From the NCBI GenBank assembly GCA_016182965.1, contig JACPFM010000016.1:1-36340 (forward strand): DNA of 36,340 bases. The letters run 5' to 3'. The DNA comes from Deltaproteobacteria bacterium (GTDB taxonomy: Bacteria; Myxococcota_A; Polyangia; Polyangiales; JADJMO01). The number at the start of each line of letters is the position of its first letter. Position 1 is the first letter of the stretch. The position numbers and the translations under genes were made by a program. Shown here piece after piece: positions 17,617 through 27,331 of the stretch. The notes under the pieces were generated by a model. That model was not told the DNA's origin. It made no database searches and saw nothing but the letters and a program-made list of their open reading frames with translations.

Positions 17617-20262
17617 CTACTTGCCCTTCGGCTTCATCACGTCGTCGAACGCCGCGTCGAAGTCTTCGTCGATGTCGTCGCGCCGGCGGGTGCCGCTGCC
17701 CTTCTCGGCGCCCTCTAAGTTCTTGAGGCGCTGGCGGGCGTCGCGGTAGTTCGCGTCGCGCGCGATGATGCGCTTGAGGTAGTAGACCGCCTCTTTCTTG
17801 TTGCCGCGGTGCTCCCACGCGAGCGCGAGCTGGTAGAGCAGGGCGAGCTCCTCGTCAGGCGTGATGTGCTCGGAGTGGAGGCCGGCCTTGTACGACTCGA
17901 TGGCCTCGGCGATCTTCCCCTGCTTCTCGTAGATCACGCCGATCATCGAGTGGCAGAGGGCCGCCTTGGTGGCGTCGCGCGCCGCGATGCGGAACTCGCT
18001 GATGGCGTCGTCGTACAGCATCATCTGGTCGTAGGCGACGCCGAGATCGTAGTGGGTCGCGCTGTCGGACTCCTCGACCTGCTGCGCGACGCCGAGCTTG
18101 AACTTCTGGAAGACCTCCTCGACGTCGACCTGGTCGGCGACGGCCGTCTTCGCGGGCGCCACCGGCTCCATCTCGTCGAGCGCGTCGAGCGAGGCGGCGA
18201 TGTCGAAGGCGCGATCGTCGAGGCGCGAGCTCGGGGCCGGCTCGGCCTTCGCGCGCGCGAGATCGTCGATCTCGCGGATCTTCTCGAGCAAGAGCGGGTG
18301 GTTGGGCGCGCCGCGCAGCGCGTCTTCGAGGGTCTCGCGCGCGGTCTCGAACACGCCCTGGTTCGCGTAGAAGTCCGCCTCTTCGAGCGCGGATTCGACC
18401 TCGACGGAGGTGGCGACCTCCTTGGCGACCGGCGCGCTGATGGCGCCGACCTCGTCGAGATCGTAGGCGGGCAGGCCGCTCTCGCCCGTCGCTCCGAGCT
18501 GCGGCTCGGCCTGCGGCTCGTCGAGATCGTCGGCGTAGCTCGGGAGCGGCTCGTCGAGGCCGACCTCGTCGAGCTCGTCGAAGGACGGCCCCGAGGTGCG
18601 CGAGCGCGTCTGCGCGTGCGTGTCGCGAACGGGCTCCGGCTGCTCGACGACCTCGAGCTCCGCAGCCTCCTCGGCCGGCGCGTTGCCGGCGAGGACCTGC
18701 AGCTGGTTCATCAGCTGCGAGGCCTGGGCGTGCTCCGGATCGGCCTCGAGGATCCACGCGAGGTTGTCGTACGAACCCTGCAGATCGCCGTCCTCGAGGA
18801 GGACGGCCGCGAGGGTGACCATCTCGCCGATCGCGCGGTCGGTCTCGCCGGTCTCGATGAGGATGTCGCGGATGCGCTCGCGGATGGCGATGCTGCGCGG
18901 ATCGAGCTCGAGGCCGATGCGCAGCGTGGTGAGCGCCTTGGCGTACAGCTTGACCTTGCGGAACGCGTCGGCGTTGGCGACGACCTCCGCGACGCGCGAG
19001 CCCTTGGCGCGCTGCTGGCCGAAGTCGCTGAGCTCCTCGGCGGCCTCGCGCTCCTCGACTTCGAGATCGTCCTCGTCGTCCTCGAGCTCGACCTCGTCGA
19101 GCTGCTCGACGGGCCCCACCCGCTGCGCGGCCTGCTGCTGCTGCGCGCGCACCTGCTGCTGCTGCTGCGCCGGCTGCGCCTTGGTCGCCTGCGTCTGCAA
19201 CGCCGGCTGCTGCACGGCCTGCTGCTGCATCGGGGGCGCCGGCTGCGCGGCGGCGGCGCGCGCGGGCTGCTGCTGGGCGGGCTGCTGCTGGGCCGAGGGC
19301 TGCTGCGCGCGCGCCTGCTGCGGCGCCTTGCCATGCAGCACCTCGGCGATGAGGAGGCGGACCTGCTCGTCGTTCGGCGCGATGCCCTGCAGGCGCTTGA
19401 CGATGTCCTTGCGGAGGTCGTGCTTGCCCTGCTCGTTGGCGAGGCGCGCCGACTCCTTGTACACGGCGACGGCCTTGTCGGGCTGCTGGATCGCCATGAA
19501 CCCGCGCGCGAGGAGCGCGAGCACCTCGACCGACTTCGGGTCGCTCTTGAGGCAGACCTGGATCTTGGCGATGGCCGCGACGCCGTCGTTCTGCGCGCCG
19601 CGCTGCAGGTACAGCTCGGCGGCCGGGCGGGCGTAGCGCGGGTCCTGCCGGTGGTGCAGGAGGCGCTCGTAGACCTTGATGGCGTCGTCGACGCGGCCCT
19701 GCGCGGTGAGCTGCTCCGCGGTCGCCGCGAACTCGGAGATCGCGCCCTCGACGTCCTTCAGGCGCGACAGCGCCTCGGCGAGCCGCAGGTGCGCGAGCGG
19801 GTTCGACGCGTCGAGCGCGACGATGCGGCGGTAGACGTCGACCGCCTCGCGGTCGCGCCCCTCCTTCTGCAGGCGGTCGGCGATCGAGTCCCAGGTCGCG
19901 AGCGCGTCGCTCGTCAGCTGGAGCTTCTCGTACAGCTCCGCGAGGCGCACCGGGACGTGCGCGTACTTCGACTGCAGCGCCGCCGGCTGACGCGCGAGCA
20001 GATCGCGCAGCGTGTTGTAGACCGCGACCGCCTTGAGGTGGAAACCCTGCGCGCCGTAGAAGCGCGCGACCTCCTCGTACGTGGCGATCGCGCTCGCCGG
20101 GTCGCCCTTCTTCTGGTGCAGATCACCGATCTTGAGCAACCAGCGAGGGTCGTTCTTCTCGGCCGAGGCGAGCTTGCGGTACTCCTCGATCGCGAGGTCG
20201 AATTTCTTCTTCTCGACCGCGCGTTGGGCCGCTTGGAGCGTCTTCTCCTTGTCGATCGCCAC
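17617..20262 (-). CDS. Large TPR protein with Gln-rich and acidic linkers
   Basis: GTG start at 20262 with GAGGAA upstream; 881 residues; no signal peptide or membrane helix, so probably cytoplasmic. Order of parts: N-terminal tetratricopeptide array (about 1-310), a Gln/Ala/Pro-rich linker (about 315-380), an acidic patch with EDDEDDLEVEE, a second TPR block (about 410-510), a long acidic Leu-Asp/Glu linker (about 530-620), and C-terminal TPR blocks (about 625-680 and 735-850). The tail is mixed charge. TPR arrays bind protein partners; large proteins of this design are common in myxobacteria, some linked to motility or secretion, but I cannot assign a specific role. Confidence 0.85.
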   Translation of the reverse strand: MAIDKEKTLQAAQRAVEKKKFDLAIEEYRKLASAEKNDPRWLLKIGDLHQKKGDPASAIATYEEVARFYGAQGFHLKAVAVYNTLRDLLARQPAALQSKYAHVPVRLAELYEKLQLTSDALATWDSIADRLQKEGRDREAVDVYRRIVALDASNPLAHLRLAEALSRLKDVEGAISEFAATAEQLTAQGRVDDAIKVYERLLHHRQDPRYARPAAELYLQRGAQNDGVAAIAKIQVCLKSDPKSVEVLALLARGFMAIQQPDKAVAVYKESARLANEQGKHDLRKDIVKRLQGIAPNDEQVRLLIAEVLHGKAPQQARAQQPSAQQQPAQQQPARAAAAQPAPPMQQQAVQQPALQTQATKAQPAQQQQQVRAQQQQAAQRVGPVEQLDEVELEDDEDDLEVEEREAAEELSDFGQQRAKGSRVAEVVANADAFRKVKLYAKALTTLRIGLELDPRSIAIRERIRDILIETGETDRAIGEMVTLAAVLLEDGDLQGSYDNLAWILEADPEHAQASQLMNQLQVLAGNAPAEEAAELEVVEQPEPVRDTHAQTRSRTSGPSFDELDEVGLDEPLPSYADDLDEPQAEPQLGATGESGLPAYDLDEVGAISAPVAKEVATSVEVESALEEADFYANQGVFETARETLEDALRGAPNHPLLLEKIREIDDLARAKAEPAPSSRLDDRAFDIAASLDALDEMEPVAPAKTAVADQVDVEEVFQKFKLGVAQQVEESDSATHYDLGVAYDQMMLYDDAISEFRIAARDATKAALCHSMIGVIYEKQGKIAEAIESYKAGLHSEHITPDEELALLYQLALAWEHRGNKKEAVYYLKRIIARDANYRDARQRLKNLEGAEKGSGTRRRDDIDEDFDAAFDDVMKPKGK

Positions 20263-20482
20263 GACGCCGGTTCCTCGCTCCCGGGGTGCACGCTACCTCA
20301 CCCCCCGCCGTTTGCGCCACGATTGGTCGCATCGGCGGGTGGTCTCAAGGAAGCAGGCCGGGGCACCGGAAAGGCTACGGTTCCGTGCCGAATCGGTCAA
20401 GGAACACGCGAAGCCGTTGCGCGAGCCCGGCCGTCATCGAGGCGCGTCTACACGACGCACCGACACGCACATCGGCGCCCCG

Positions 20483-20668
20483 TCAAGACGCGTCGTCGTC
20501 GCGCTTCGCGGCGACGCCGTTCGCGACCAGCGCGAGCAGCTCACCGGCGAGCGCCATGACGTCGGCCTCGGCGAATCCTCCCTCGACGAGCTCGCGATAG
20601 ATCGACTTCGCGACGACCTTCACCGCGCGCGGGTCTCGGTTCGTCTCCGTCTCGAGTGCGAGCGCCAT
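20483..20668 (-). CDS. Small conserved-looking protein, unknown
   Basis: The ATG at 20668 gives 61 residues (MALALETETNRDPRAV...). AGGGAAG sits just before the start and GGAGGA a little further upstream. The sequence is predicted mostly helical with amphipathic segments (VVAKSIYRELVEGGF, VMALAGELLALVANG) and a charged tail KRDDDAS. It could be a small regulator or adaptor. The frame is open upstream, but those residues are unlike protein. The supporting evidence is composition and ribosome binding site only. Confidence 0.55.
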   Translation of the reverse strand: MALALETETNRDPRAVKVVAKSIYRELVEGGFAEADVMALAGELLALVANGVAAKRDDDAS

Positions 20669-21025
20669 CTTCCCTGGATCCTCCGGCGCCGCGGAGCGCG
20701 GCGCCTCGTCTTGCGTGTCGGACGTGCGTGTCGGCCCCGGCCAAGGCCGGAGTGGACAGCTGTTCAAGCACGGTGCATGCCCGTGGTGCAGCGCGGCAAT
20801 GCGAGCGGCGCCGTGGCGGTACGCAACCGCGGAAACGTCGAGCGGCGCGCTCCGGGAAATCCGCCGTTCGCGTCATTCGTCGCCGAGTGTGCGAAGGCGG
20901 ATACGCGCCCACTCCGGCGCCCGCGAAGGCTCCTTCGCGCAGGCCGTGTCGAGGTTGCGACAGGTCGATCGGATCGTGCGCGCTCGGTCACGGCTCGAGC
21001 GCCGGCCCCGAGCGAGCGCGACCGA
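20669..21025. other. Intergenic space, nothing recognised
   Basis: These 357 bases hold no open frame with convincing protein character, no heptamer repeat and no RNA motif that I recognise. A short GCGAAGG/CCTTCGC hairpin (about 20926-20941) lies downstream of the gene ending at 21026, without a T-tract. Confidence 0.5.
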
Positions 21026-21493
21026 TCAGCCCGGAGGCTCCGCGTCGCTCGGCGGCGGGCCCGCGTCGGGGATCGGCTTCGGCTTCTCGGGGGGCGCGCC
21101 GTGCTCCTCTTTCAGCTTCCGCGAGAGACGATCGAGCACGACGGCCTCGTGGTAGCTCGGGAACTTCGGGATCTGACAGACGACACGCACCGTCGCCTGG
21201 CCGCGCAGCAGCTCCAACGAAGCGCTCGAGACCGTGCCCTTGTCGAGGTACTCGAACAGGATGTAGCCGGCCTTCTCGTCCTTCTCGATGATCTTGAAGC
21301 CGAGATCGACGCGCACCAGGCGCAACGCCGTGTTCCAGGTCTGGTCGTACGTGTACGCCGACTCCATGCCGGACTTCGCGTGCGCCTCGCGCTCGATCCA
21401 GCCGCGTGGGCCCACGAGCGCGAGCGGTACGGCGCCGGCGACGAGCGCGATGGTGGCTGCGGTGGGGACCAGCAAGCGTCGGAGGGCGGACAT
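21026..21493 (-). CDS. Exported small protein, unknown function
   Basis: The ATG at 21493 gives 155 residues. An N-terminal signal or anchor (about 7-28, LVPTAATIALVAGAVPLALVG) is followed by a compact domain of about 90 residues with alternating strands (ALRLVRVDLGFKIIEKDEKAGYILFEYL, then ATVRVVCQIPKFPSYHEAVVLDRL). The tail is Pro-rich (PPEKPKPIPDAGPP). The pattern of a residue pair followed by KAGYILFEY recalls small periplasmic beta-alpha domains, but I cannot name a family. It sits alone between unrelated genes. Confidence 0.7.
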   Translation of the reverse strand: MSALRRLLVPTAATIALVAGAVPLALVGPRGWIEREAHAKSGMESAYTYDQTWNTALRLVRVDLGFKIIEKDEKAGYILFEYLDKGTVSSASLELLRGQATVRVVCQIPKFPSYHEAVVLDRLSRKLKEEHGAPPEKPKPIPDAGPPPSDAEPPG

Positions 21494-21650
21494 CGCGAGC
21501 GAGCTAGCGCGCGATCGATGGCCGGGAGCAACTTTCTTGCGGGGGGGCTGCTCCGTCGCCGCGACCGACAGGTGGTCTTCGCCTGCGCAGACCCGGCCTT
21601 CGACCTCGTCCGCAGCTGCGGCGACGCCGTGACCGTCCGCAGAGATCGTC

Positions 21651-22451
21651 TCAGGCGAACGCGCGGCGGAAGGACTTCGCGAACGAGGCGGCGCGTGCGC
21701 GATCGATCGGGCCGCCCGCCTTGCCGCCGCGTCGCAGCCACGAGCCGACGATCACGCCGTCGGCGCCGTGCTCGCGCAGGCGCGGCAGATCGTCGGGCAC
21801 CGCGCCGCTCGCCACGTAGATCGGCGCGCGCGTCGCGGAGCGCACCTTGGCGAGCGCCTCGCCGTCGACCTTCGCGCCGGTCGCCGCGCCCGTCACGAGC
21901 ACCGCGTCGGCGAGGCCGCGGAGCACGGCGTCCTTGGTGATCTCCTCGACGGGCCGGCGGCCGAGCGGCGCCGCGTGCTTCACGTCGACGTCGGCCCAGA
22001 CCGCCACGCGCTCGGCGCCCCACGCGACGCGCTCGCGCATCGTCTCGTGCGCGCGGCCCTCGATGATCCCTTGATCCGCGACAACCGCGCCGACGTGCAC
22101 GTTGACGCGCACGATGCTCGCGCCGGCTGCTGCCGCGATGGCGAGGGCGGAGCGTACGTCGTTACGCAGTACGTTGACCCCGACCGTGAGGCGGCCGTCG
22201 TCGACGGCGGCGCGCACGCACACGCTGAGCGCGGCGACCGTGATCGGGGACACGGCTCCGGGCTCGAAGGGCGCGTCTCCGAAGTTCTCGACGACGACCG
22301 CATCGAAGCGCGCGCGGGCGAGCGCGTCGACGTCGCGGCGGACGCCCTCGACGATGCGGTCCATGACGCCGTGCACGCCGCCGTGTCGTCCACGGGGATC
22401 GACACGAGGGCTGCCGGGGAGCGGCGGGAGGTGGATGACTCCGACGAGCAT
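21651..22451 (-). CDS. BtpA/SgcQ family TIM-barrel protein
   Basis: The ATG at 22451 follows AAGGAAG; 266 residues. Family hallmarks are the N-terminus VGVIHLPPLPGSP, FDAVVVENFGDAPF, RVNVHVGAVVADQGIIEGRA, VWADVDVKHAAPLG and DGVIVGSWLRRGG. BtpA was described in cyanobacteria as needed for photosystem I stability, while SgcQ belongs to a sugar cluster in E. coli; the reaction is not established. The barrel and the phosphate-binding-like end suggest a nucleoside or sugar-phosphate substrate (inference). The gene starts 65 bases after gspN and could be co-transcribed with the secretion operon without being part of it. Confidence 0.88.
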   Translation of the reverse strand: MLVGVIHLPPLPGSPRVDPRGRHGGVHGVMDRIVEGVRRDVDALARARFDAVVVENFGDAPFEPGAVSPITVAALSVCVRAAVDDGRLTVGVNVLRNDVRSALAIAAAAGASIVRVNVHVGAVVADQGIIEGRAHETMRERVAWGAERVAVWADVDVKHAAPLGRRPVEEITKDAVLRGLADAVLVTGAATGAKVDGEALAKVRSATRAPIYVASGAVPDDLPRLREHGADGVIVGSWLRRGGKAGGPIDRARAASFAKSFRRAFA

Positions 22452-22516
22452 GGGCTTCCTTACCAGAAGTCACCGGAGGTCGGGCGGCGTGATGTCCGGG
22501 CCGAGCGTGCGATCGG

Positions 22517-23776
22517 TCAGGGCTGGTCGTCGATCGGGCCCTTCTTCGGCAACGGCGCCTTCAGCCCGCCCATCGGCGGCAGCCCGAGGCCACCGGCGCC
22601 ACCGGCGCCGCCGCCCGGCGCGGGCGCGACGATCGGGTTGCCCATCGGGCCGTGCACGCGCAGCGAGTAGTAGCCGTCGGGCCGCTTGGACGCGCGAAGC
22701 TTCGGCTCGCTGTCGAGGATCATCAAGAGGCCGGCGGTCGACTCGCCCTTCTTCTTGTAGCTGTCGTTGAACTTGAAGCGGAGGTTCACGCCGAGATCGG
22801 ACTCGGCGACGTTGTCGCGGAGGACGACGCGCCCGTCGACGCCGAGCTCGAGGTCCTTGCCCTTGCCCTCCATCTTCTCGACGGTGGCGATGCCGTTCTT
22901 GATCGAGACCTGCACCGGCACGTTGCCGATGACGATCTGCGGGAGGGTGATCTCGTCGCTGCCGAAGACCATCTTGAGCGCGGGCACCTTGAACGGCGTC
23001 TTGCCGTCGCTCACCCAGAAGTTCTCGACCTCGAGCGCGACGGTGCCGTTGGCCTTGTCGATGCGCATCTCGCCGTAGGTGACGTCGACCGAGCCCTTGA
23101 GCGTGCCGCCGACCGCGGTGCCGACCGCGTCGCGCAGCGGGCCGAGCTCGGCGAGCGAGATGCCGTCGAGCTCCATCTTGATGGTGCGATCGAACTTCGG
23201 GCCCTTGGCCGCGGCCGCGGCTGCGCCCGTCGCCGGCGCAGCCGACGGCTTGTGGGTGATCGAGCCCTCGATGGTGCCGCCGAGCGCCTTGGCGGAGAAG
23301 GTGAGGTCCTTGGCGGAGGAGAACAGCGAGCCGAACGAGACGCGCGCGCGCACCTCGTCGGCGTGCAGCACGCTCGGCATCTTGCTCGGGTCGGCGGGGA
23401 CGGTGGTGAGCGAGACGTCCTTCAGCACCACGCCCGTGAGCCACGACGGCTCGAGCTTGCCGATGCTGAGCGTCTGCCGCGGCGCGCCGGGCGGCGACTT
23501 CTGCGTGCGCTCGAACTCCGAGATGATGCGGTCGCGCACCCGATCGTAGGGGAACGTCCAGTACACGAAGAGCAGGAACGCGGTCGTGAAGAACGCGCTG
23601 TAGCCGATCCACGGGCCGAACACCTTCAGCTTCTCGCGGAGGACGTCCCAGCGCTGATCGGCGACGCGATCGGGCGGAGCCCCTCCCGGCGGCGGCGCCG
23701 GCTCGGCCTCGCCCTCGCGATAGGGCGCCTGCTCGGGCGGTGGCCGGTGCGAGCTCGGCGGGATCTGCGCGCTCAC
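22517..23776 (-). CDS. gspN: Type II secretion system protein GspN
   Basis: GTG start at 23776, overlapping the gspM stop codon (GTGA), with GGAGG upstream; 419 residues. A Pro-rich cytoplasmic N-terminus leads into one membrane helix (about 55-75). A long periplasmic beta-rich part follows with repeats of the type found in AsmA/GspN-like proteins, such as SWLTGVVLKDVSLTT, GTLKGSVDVTYGEM and GNVPVQVSIKNGIATVEKMEG. The tail is Gly/Pro-rich. This is the large form of GspN found in delta-type operons, well above the roughly 250 residues of enterobacterial GspN. It is the last gene of the secretion run; its exact job in the inner-membrane platform is not settled. Confidence 0.82.
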   Translation of the reverse strand: MSAQIPPSSHRPPPEQAPYREGEAEPAPPPGGAPPDRVADQRWDVLREKLKVFGPWIGYSAFFTTAFLLFVYWTFPYDRVRDRIISEFERTQKSPPGAPRQTLSIGKLEPSWLTGVVLKDVSLTTVPADPSKMPSVLHADEVRARVSFGSLFSSAKDLTFSAKALGGTIEGSITHKPSAAPATGAAAAAAKGPKFDRTIKMELDGISLAELGPLRDAVGTAVGGTLKGSVDVTYGEMRIDKANGTVALEVENFWVSDGKTPFKVPALKMVFGSDEITLPQIVIGNVPVQVSIKNGIATVEKMEGKGKDLELGVDGRVVLRDNVAESDLGVNLRFKFNDSYKKKGESTAGLLMILDSEPKLRASKRPDGYYSLRVHGPMGNPIVAPAPGGGAGGAGGLGLPPMGGLKAPLPKKGPIDDQP

Positions 23777-24333
23777 TTGCCACCTCCGGGCGCCGACGCG
23801 GCGGGCGCGGGCGCTTCGCTGCGATCCCACGCGGTGATCGTCATGCTCACCGTGTACGCGTCGGGCTCGATGCGCTTGCTCATGTCGAACTGCGTGATGG
23901 CCACCGGGTGGCCGCTCTGCTCGATGGTCTCCATGAACTTCGTGAGCGCCTTGAGGCCCGTCTTCTGCACCGACAGCTTGGTCGCGCGCTCGGTGTAGAG
24001 CTTGCCGCGCGGCACCGGCGGCACGTCGGTCTGCATGGCGACCTCGAGGCCCGAGCTCTTGGCCGCGTTGTCGACCAGCACGCCGAGCGGCGGGGTCTTG
24101 TTGGCGTAGCGCGCGGCGACGTCGCCGAGCGCGGCCCGGCGGGCGGCGATGCGGGCGCGCGCCCTGTTCACATCGATGATCGCCTGGCGGAGGTCCTCGT
24201 TGTGTTGCTGGCGATCGGCGAGGTAGGCCGACACGCGCACGGGCACGAGGAACACGACGATCAGCGCGAAGACGACGCCGAGGCCGATGGCCATCGCACG
24301 CTCGCGGGGCGCGAGTTGATCGAGGCTCGCCAT
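23773..24333 (-). CDS. gspM: Type II secretion system protein GspM
   Basis: The ATG at 24333 overlaps the gspL stop by one base and the gene's own stop overlaps gspN; 186 residues. It has a short cytoplasmic N-terminus (ASLDQLAPRERAMAIG), one membrane helix (about 16-36), a helical stretch (about 40-75) and a ferredoxin-like periplasmic domain (about 80-170) with the family-type segment ATKLSVQKTGLKALTKFMETIE. GspM pairs with GspL in the inner-membrane assembly platform. The identification rests on size, topology and position between gspL and gspN. Confidence 0.85.
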   Translation of the reverse strand: MASLDQLAPRERAMAIGLGVVFALIVVFLVPVRVSAYLADRQQHNEDLRQAIIDVNRARARIAARRAALGDVAARYANKTPPLGVLVDNAAKSSGLEVAMQTDVPPVPRGKLYTERATKLSVQKTGLKALTKFMETIEQSGHPVAITQFDMSKRIEPDAYTVSMTITAWDRSEAPAPAASAPGGGK

Positions 24334-25871
24334 CACTTGCTCCCTGCCGCGCCGGGGGAGCCCGCCGCCGGTTTCTTCGGTCCGGAGCCCTCCTCGGGGC
24401 AGCGCAGCTCGGTCTCGAGCGTGTACTTCTGGCGGTCGTCGGCGATGGCCTTGGTCTTCTTCACCACCGTCGGGTTCACGAAGCAGCGGTAGCTCTTGAG
24501 GTTCTGCTCGATGGTGGAGACGTCGGCGCCGGTCGGCGCGATGCCCTGGATGCTCACGCGGAAGCCGCCCGAGGGGACCTTCTGCAGATCGAGCTTCTCG
24601 ATGTCGTGCTTGATCTTGTCGGTGGGGATCAGCTCGGACACCTGCACGAGCACGTCCATCGCGTCGGCGCGCGGGAGCGGATCGTCGTCGCCGGCCGGGC
24701 CCTTGGCGCCGAGCATCTCCTGCACGCGCTCGGTGTTGGAGGTCGCCTCGCCGAGCACCTCGCGCGTGGTGGCCTCGAGCGTCTGCTCGAGGGTCGCGCG
24801 ATCGGCCGAGAGGTTGCGGGCGCGGGTCCACGTCGCGAAGAGGAACGCGACGAGCACCGTCGCACCGAGCCCGGCGAGCAGCGGCACCTTCTCGCGGAGG
24901 AAGCCGTAGCCGCGCTCGAAGGCGAGCGGACCGCGGCGCAGATCGAGGCCGCGGCGCTTGGGCGCTGCGGCGAGCGCGATGCCGATGGCGCGGGCGAAGC
25001 GGAGCGCGTCGGGGCGCTTGCCTTCGCCCTCGATGCCGGCGAGCGGGAGCGGCTCGACCGGCAGCTGCAGCTCGCCGGACAGCCAGCGCCCGAGATCGGG
25101 GACCAGCGCGCCGCCGCCGCAGACCAGCACCGACTCGGGCACGACGCCGCCGGTCGAGCGCCACGCGACGAACGTCTGGCGGATCTCGCGGGCGAGCGCG
25201 GCGGCCGAGTGCGGCAGGCCCTGCACGCCGCGCGAGAGCGTGCGCGCGAACACCGGCTCGCTGCCGTCGACGATCAGGAGCTCCGACTGGTCGTAGCCGA
25301 GATCGAGGCACGCGCGCACGGTGCCGGTCGGGCCACGGAGCGCGGGCAGGGCGGCGAGCAGATCGACCAGCGGGAACGCGCTCGGCGCGACGTGATCGGG
25401 CTCGCGCCCGAGCGTGCGCTTGACGAGCTCGATGCGCGTGCGGACCTCCTCGACCTTCGCGGCGGCGACGATGACCGGCTGCGGCAGGTTCGCCGCGACG
25501 CCGGGGCGCGGGCGGTGGTCGAACACCGCCTCGTCGAGGTCGAACGGCAGCTGCGCCTCGAGCTCGAAGGGCAGGACCTCGGCGAGCCGGCGGCGCACCG
25601 CGGCCGGCACTTCGAGCGAGCGGACGTAGGTCTGCGTGCCGTCGAACCCGACCGAGAGCGGATCGTTGTTGGCCGCGGGCTCGGTCGCCGCCTCGGCGAT
25701 GAGCTCGTCGAGCGTCTGCACCGGCGCGGCGGCGCCCTGCGCGTAGGCGAGGTCGGCCGAGACGCGGTCGATCCCGCGGAGATCCTCGACGATCCACTTT
25801 CGCGGAGAGCCGCGGACGACGGCCACTTTGACCTGCGTCGCCCCGATGTCGATGCCCACGTAGCGTGCCAT
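24333..25871 (-). CDS. gspL: Type II secretion system protein GspL (PilM-like cytoplasmic domain)
   Basis: The ATG at 25871 gives 512 residues. The first 320 or so form an actin-like PilM/GspL domain with the phosphate-binding start VGIDIGATQVKVAVV, RACLDLGYDQSELLIVDG and VLVCGGGALVPDLG. One membrane helix follows (about 327-347), then a periplasmic coiled region and a ferredoxin-like domain ending in a Pro/Gly tail. GspL links the GspE ATPase to the inner-membrane ring and binds GspM. It begins 10 bases after the gspK stop and ends overlapping gspM, consistent with one transcript. Confidence 0.9.
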   Translation of the reverse strand: MARYVGIDIGATQVKVAVVRGSPRKWIVEDLRGIDRVSADLAYAQGAAAPVQTLDELIAEAATEPAANNDPLSVGFDGTQTYVRSLEVPAAVRRRLAEVLPFELEAQLPFDLDEAVFDHRPRPGVAANLPQPVIVAAAKVEEVRTRIELVKRTLGREPDHVAPSAFPLVDLLAALPALRGPTGTVRACLDLGYDQSELLIVDGSEPVFARTLSRGVQGLPHSAAALAREIRQTFVAWRSTGGVVPESVLVCGGGALVPDLGRWLSGELQLPVEPLPLAGIEGEGKRPDALRFARAIGIALAAAPKRRGLDLRRGPLAFERGYGFLREKVPLLAGLGATVLVAFLFATWTRARNLSADRATLEQTLEATTREVLGEATSNTERVQEMLGAKGPAGDDDPLPRADAMDVLVQVSELIPTDKIKHDIEKLDLQKVPSGGFRVSIQGIAPTGADVSTIEQNLKSYRCFVNPTVVKKTKAIADDRQKYTLETELRCPEEGSGPKKPAAGSPGAAGSK

Positions 25872-25881
25872 GACGTTCCTC

Positions 25882-27331
25882 TCACTCGATCCGGAAATAG
25901 ACGATCTGGCCGCCGGGGTTCGGGTTGATCGCGCCGAGGATCGCGTCGACCCCCATGCCGCCGATCTGACCCGAGCTACCGGCGACGCCCTGACCCTGTG
26001 CGAGCGGCGTGACGCCTTGCCCCATCTGCCCGGGCATCTGCCCGGGGACCTGTCCGGGCATCTGTCCGGGCATCTGGCCCGGCATCATGCCCATCGGCGA
26101 GTTGGGGATCGGCGGCGCGTTGCGGAAGTCGACCACCACGTGCAGGCGCACCTTGGTCGTGCGCTTGTGGCCCTTCACCTCGGCGGTCGCGTAGATGCTG
26201 AAGACCTTCGACTCGGTCGTGAAGTTCTTCGCCGCCTCGGCGGGCGACTGGAACTTGAACGGCATGATCTTCAGCATCTCGAAGAGCATCTTGCCGTACA
26301 TGCCGCCGCCCTGGACGGTCTGCACGAACTCCTGCGGCGAGCCGAAGAGCGGCATGCCGGAGGTGAACGTGCGCAGCACGCCGAACATCGTGAGGAACTG
26401 CTGCTGCTTGCCGATGTCGTTGCAGAGCTCCGCGGTCGGCTGGAGCCCGCACACGACGCCGAAGACCGCCTGCGGCGGCGCGGTGTTCACGTTGAGCGGG
26501 CCCTGGCCCCACACGGTGAACACGCGCTTCTTCGGGTTCGACGGGTCGGGGTCGATGAACGTCGACCAGAGGTCGTCGCCCATGCCGCGCACCAGGCGCG
26601 CCTCCTCGAGCGAGTCGTAGGGCGCGTTCTTCACGCGGTAGGGGCGCTTGAGCATCGTGGTGCTCATGTCCTCGCCGCCCACGCCGGTGCCGCCGCCCTG
26701 GAATTTGTGCGGCTCGCAGGTGTAGAGCATCTCGTCCGGATCGGCCCAGTCCATCAGCGCGCCGCAGATCGCCTCGCGCGGGCTGGTGTTGCCGTCGCGA
26801 TCGTTCTTCTGGAAGAGCGGATCGTACTGCGGCGAGGCGGTGAGGCCGATGAACGCGGCGCCGAAGCGGTTCTCCGCGATGGTGTTGCCGCGTGGACGCG
26901 TTCTCGGCGCCGCCGAGGTTCTTGGCGCCCTTCATGTCGAAGCCGCCGATGGTGCCGAAGCCCTCCTGGCCGTCTTTGTCGCTGAACGCGCCGAGGACCT
27001 GATCGGAGAACTCCCACACCGGCAGCTGGGGCACCGCGCGGCCGCCGAAGAGGAACCGCAGGATGCCGAGCGACTGCCGCATGAGCGGCTCGCTCGCCAC
27101 CCACATGCGCGAGAGGTTGACCGCGCTCCGGGCCGTGTACTCCGCGATCAGCGTGTCCTTCTCGGCGTGGGCGGACTGCAGATCGGACATCTGCTCTTCC
27201 TGGAAGTCCACGACCGTGATGGTCATCAGCGCGATCGACGACAGCACCAGCAGCAGCGCCACGCCGCGCTCCTTCCCCTTGCGCTTGCGGCGCCGGGAGG
27301 CTCTGGTGGTGGGCGGATCGCGGTCGGTCAT
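25882..27331 (-). pseudogene. gspK: Type II secretion minor pseudopilin GspK, broken by a frameshift as sequenced
   Basis: The gene starts with ATG at 27331 (ATGA overlap with gspJ). The leader is basic, followed by the pseudopilin helix RG-VALLLVLSSIALMTITVV, without Glu at position 5 as usual for GspK. Reading from the start is normal to GGFDMKGAKNLGGAENAS (near 26905). The rest of GspK continues in the +1 frame from about 26900: NTIAENRFGAAFIGLTASPQ, ICGALMDWADPDEM, YDSLEEARLVRGMGDD, GQGPLNVNTAPPQ. The conserved DE-SKINVN-like segment expected between these parts is not seen, suggesting a small deletion rather than a one-base insertion. Near the C-terminus PGQM is repeated about five times (26020-26095). 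If intact, GspK caps the pseudopilus with GspI and GspJ. Confidence 0.85.

Noticed and set aside
17809..20559. Long plus-strand frame opposite the TPR gene
   Set aside because: It is Leu/Arg/Asp-rich and without domain motifs, as expected from the antisense of codon-biased TPR sequence.
20764..20991. Possible small gene on the minus strand
   Set aside because: The translation is Arg/Ser/Pro-rich without structure or a ribosome binding site.
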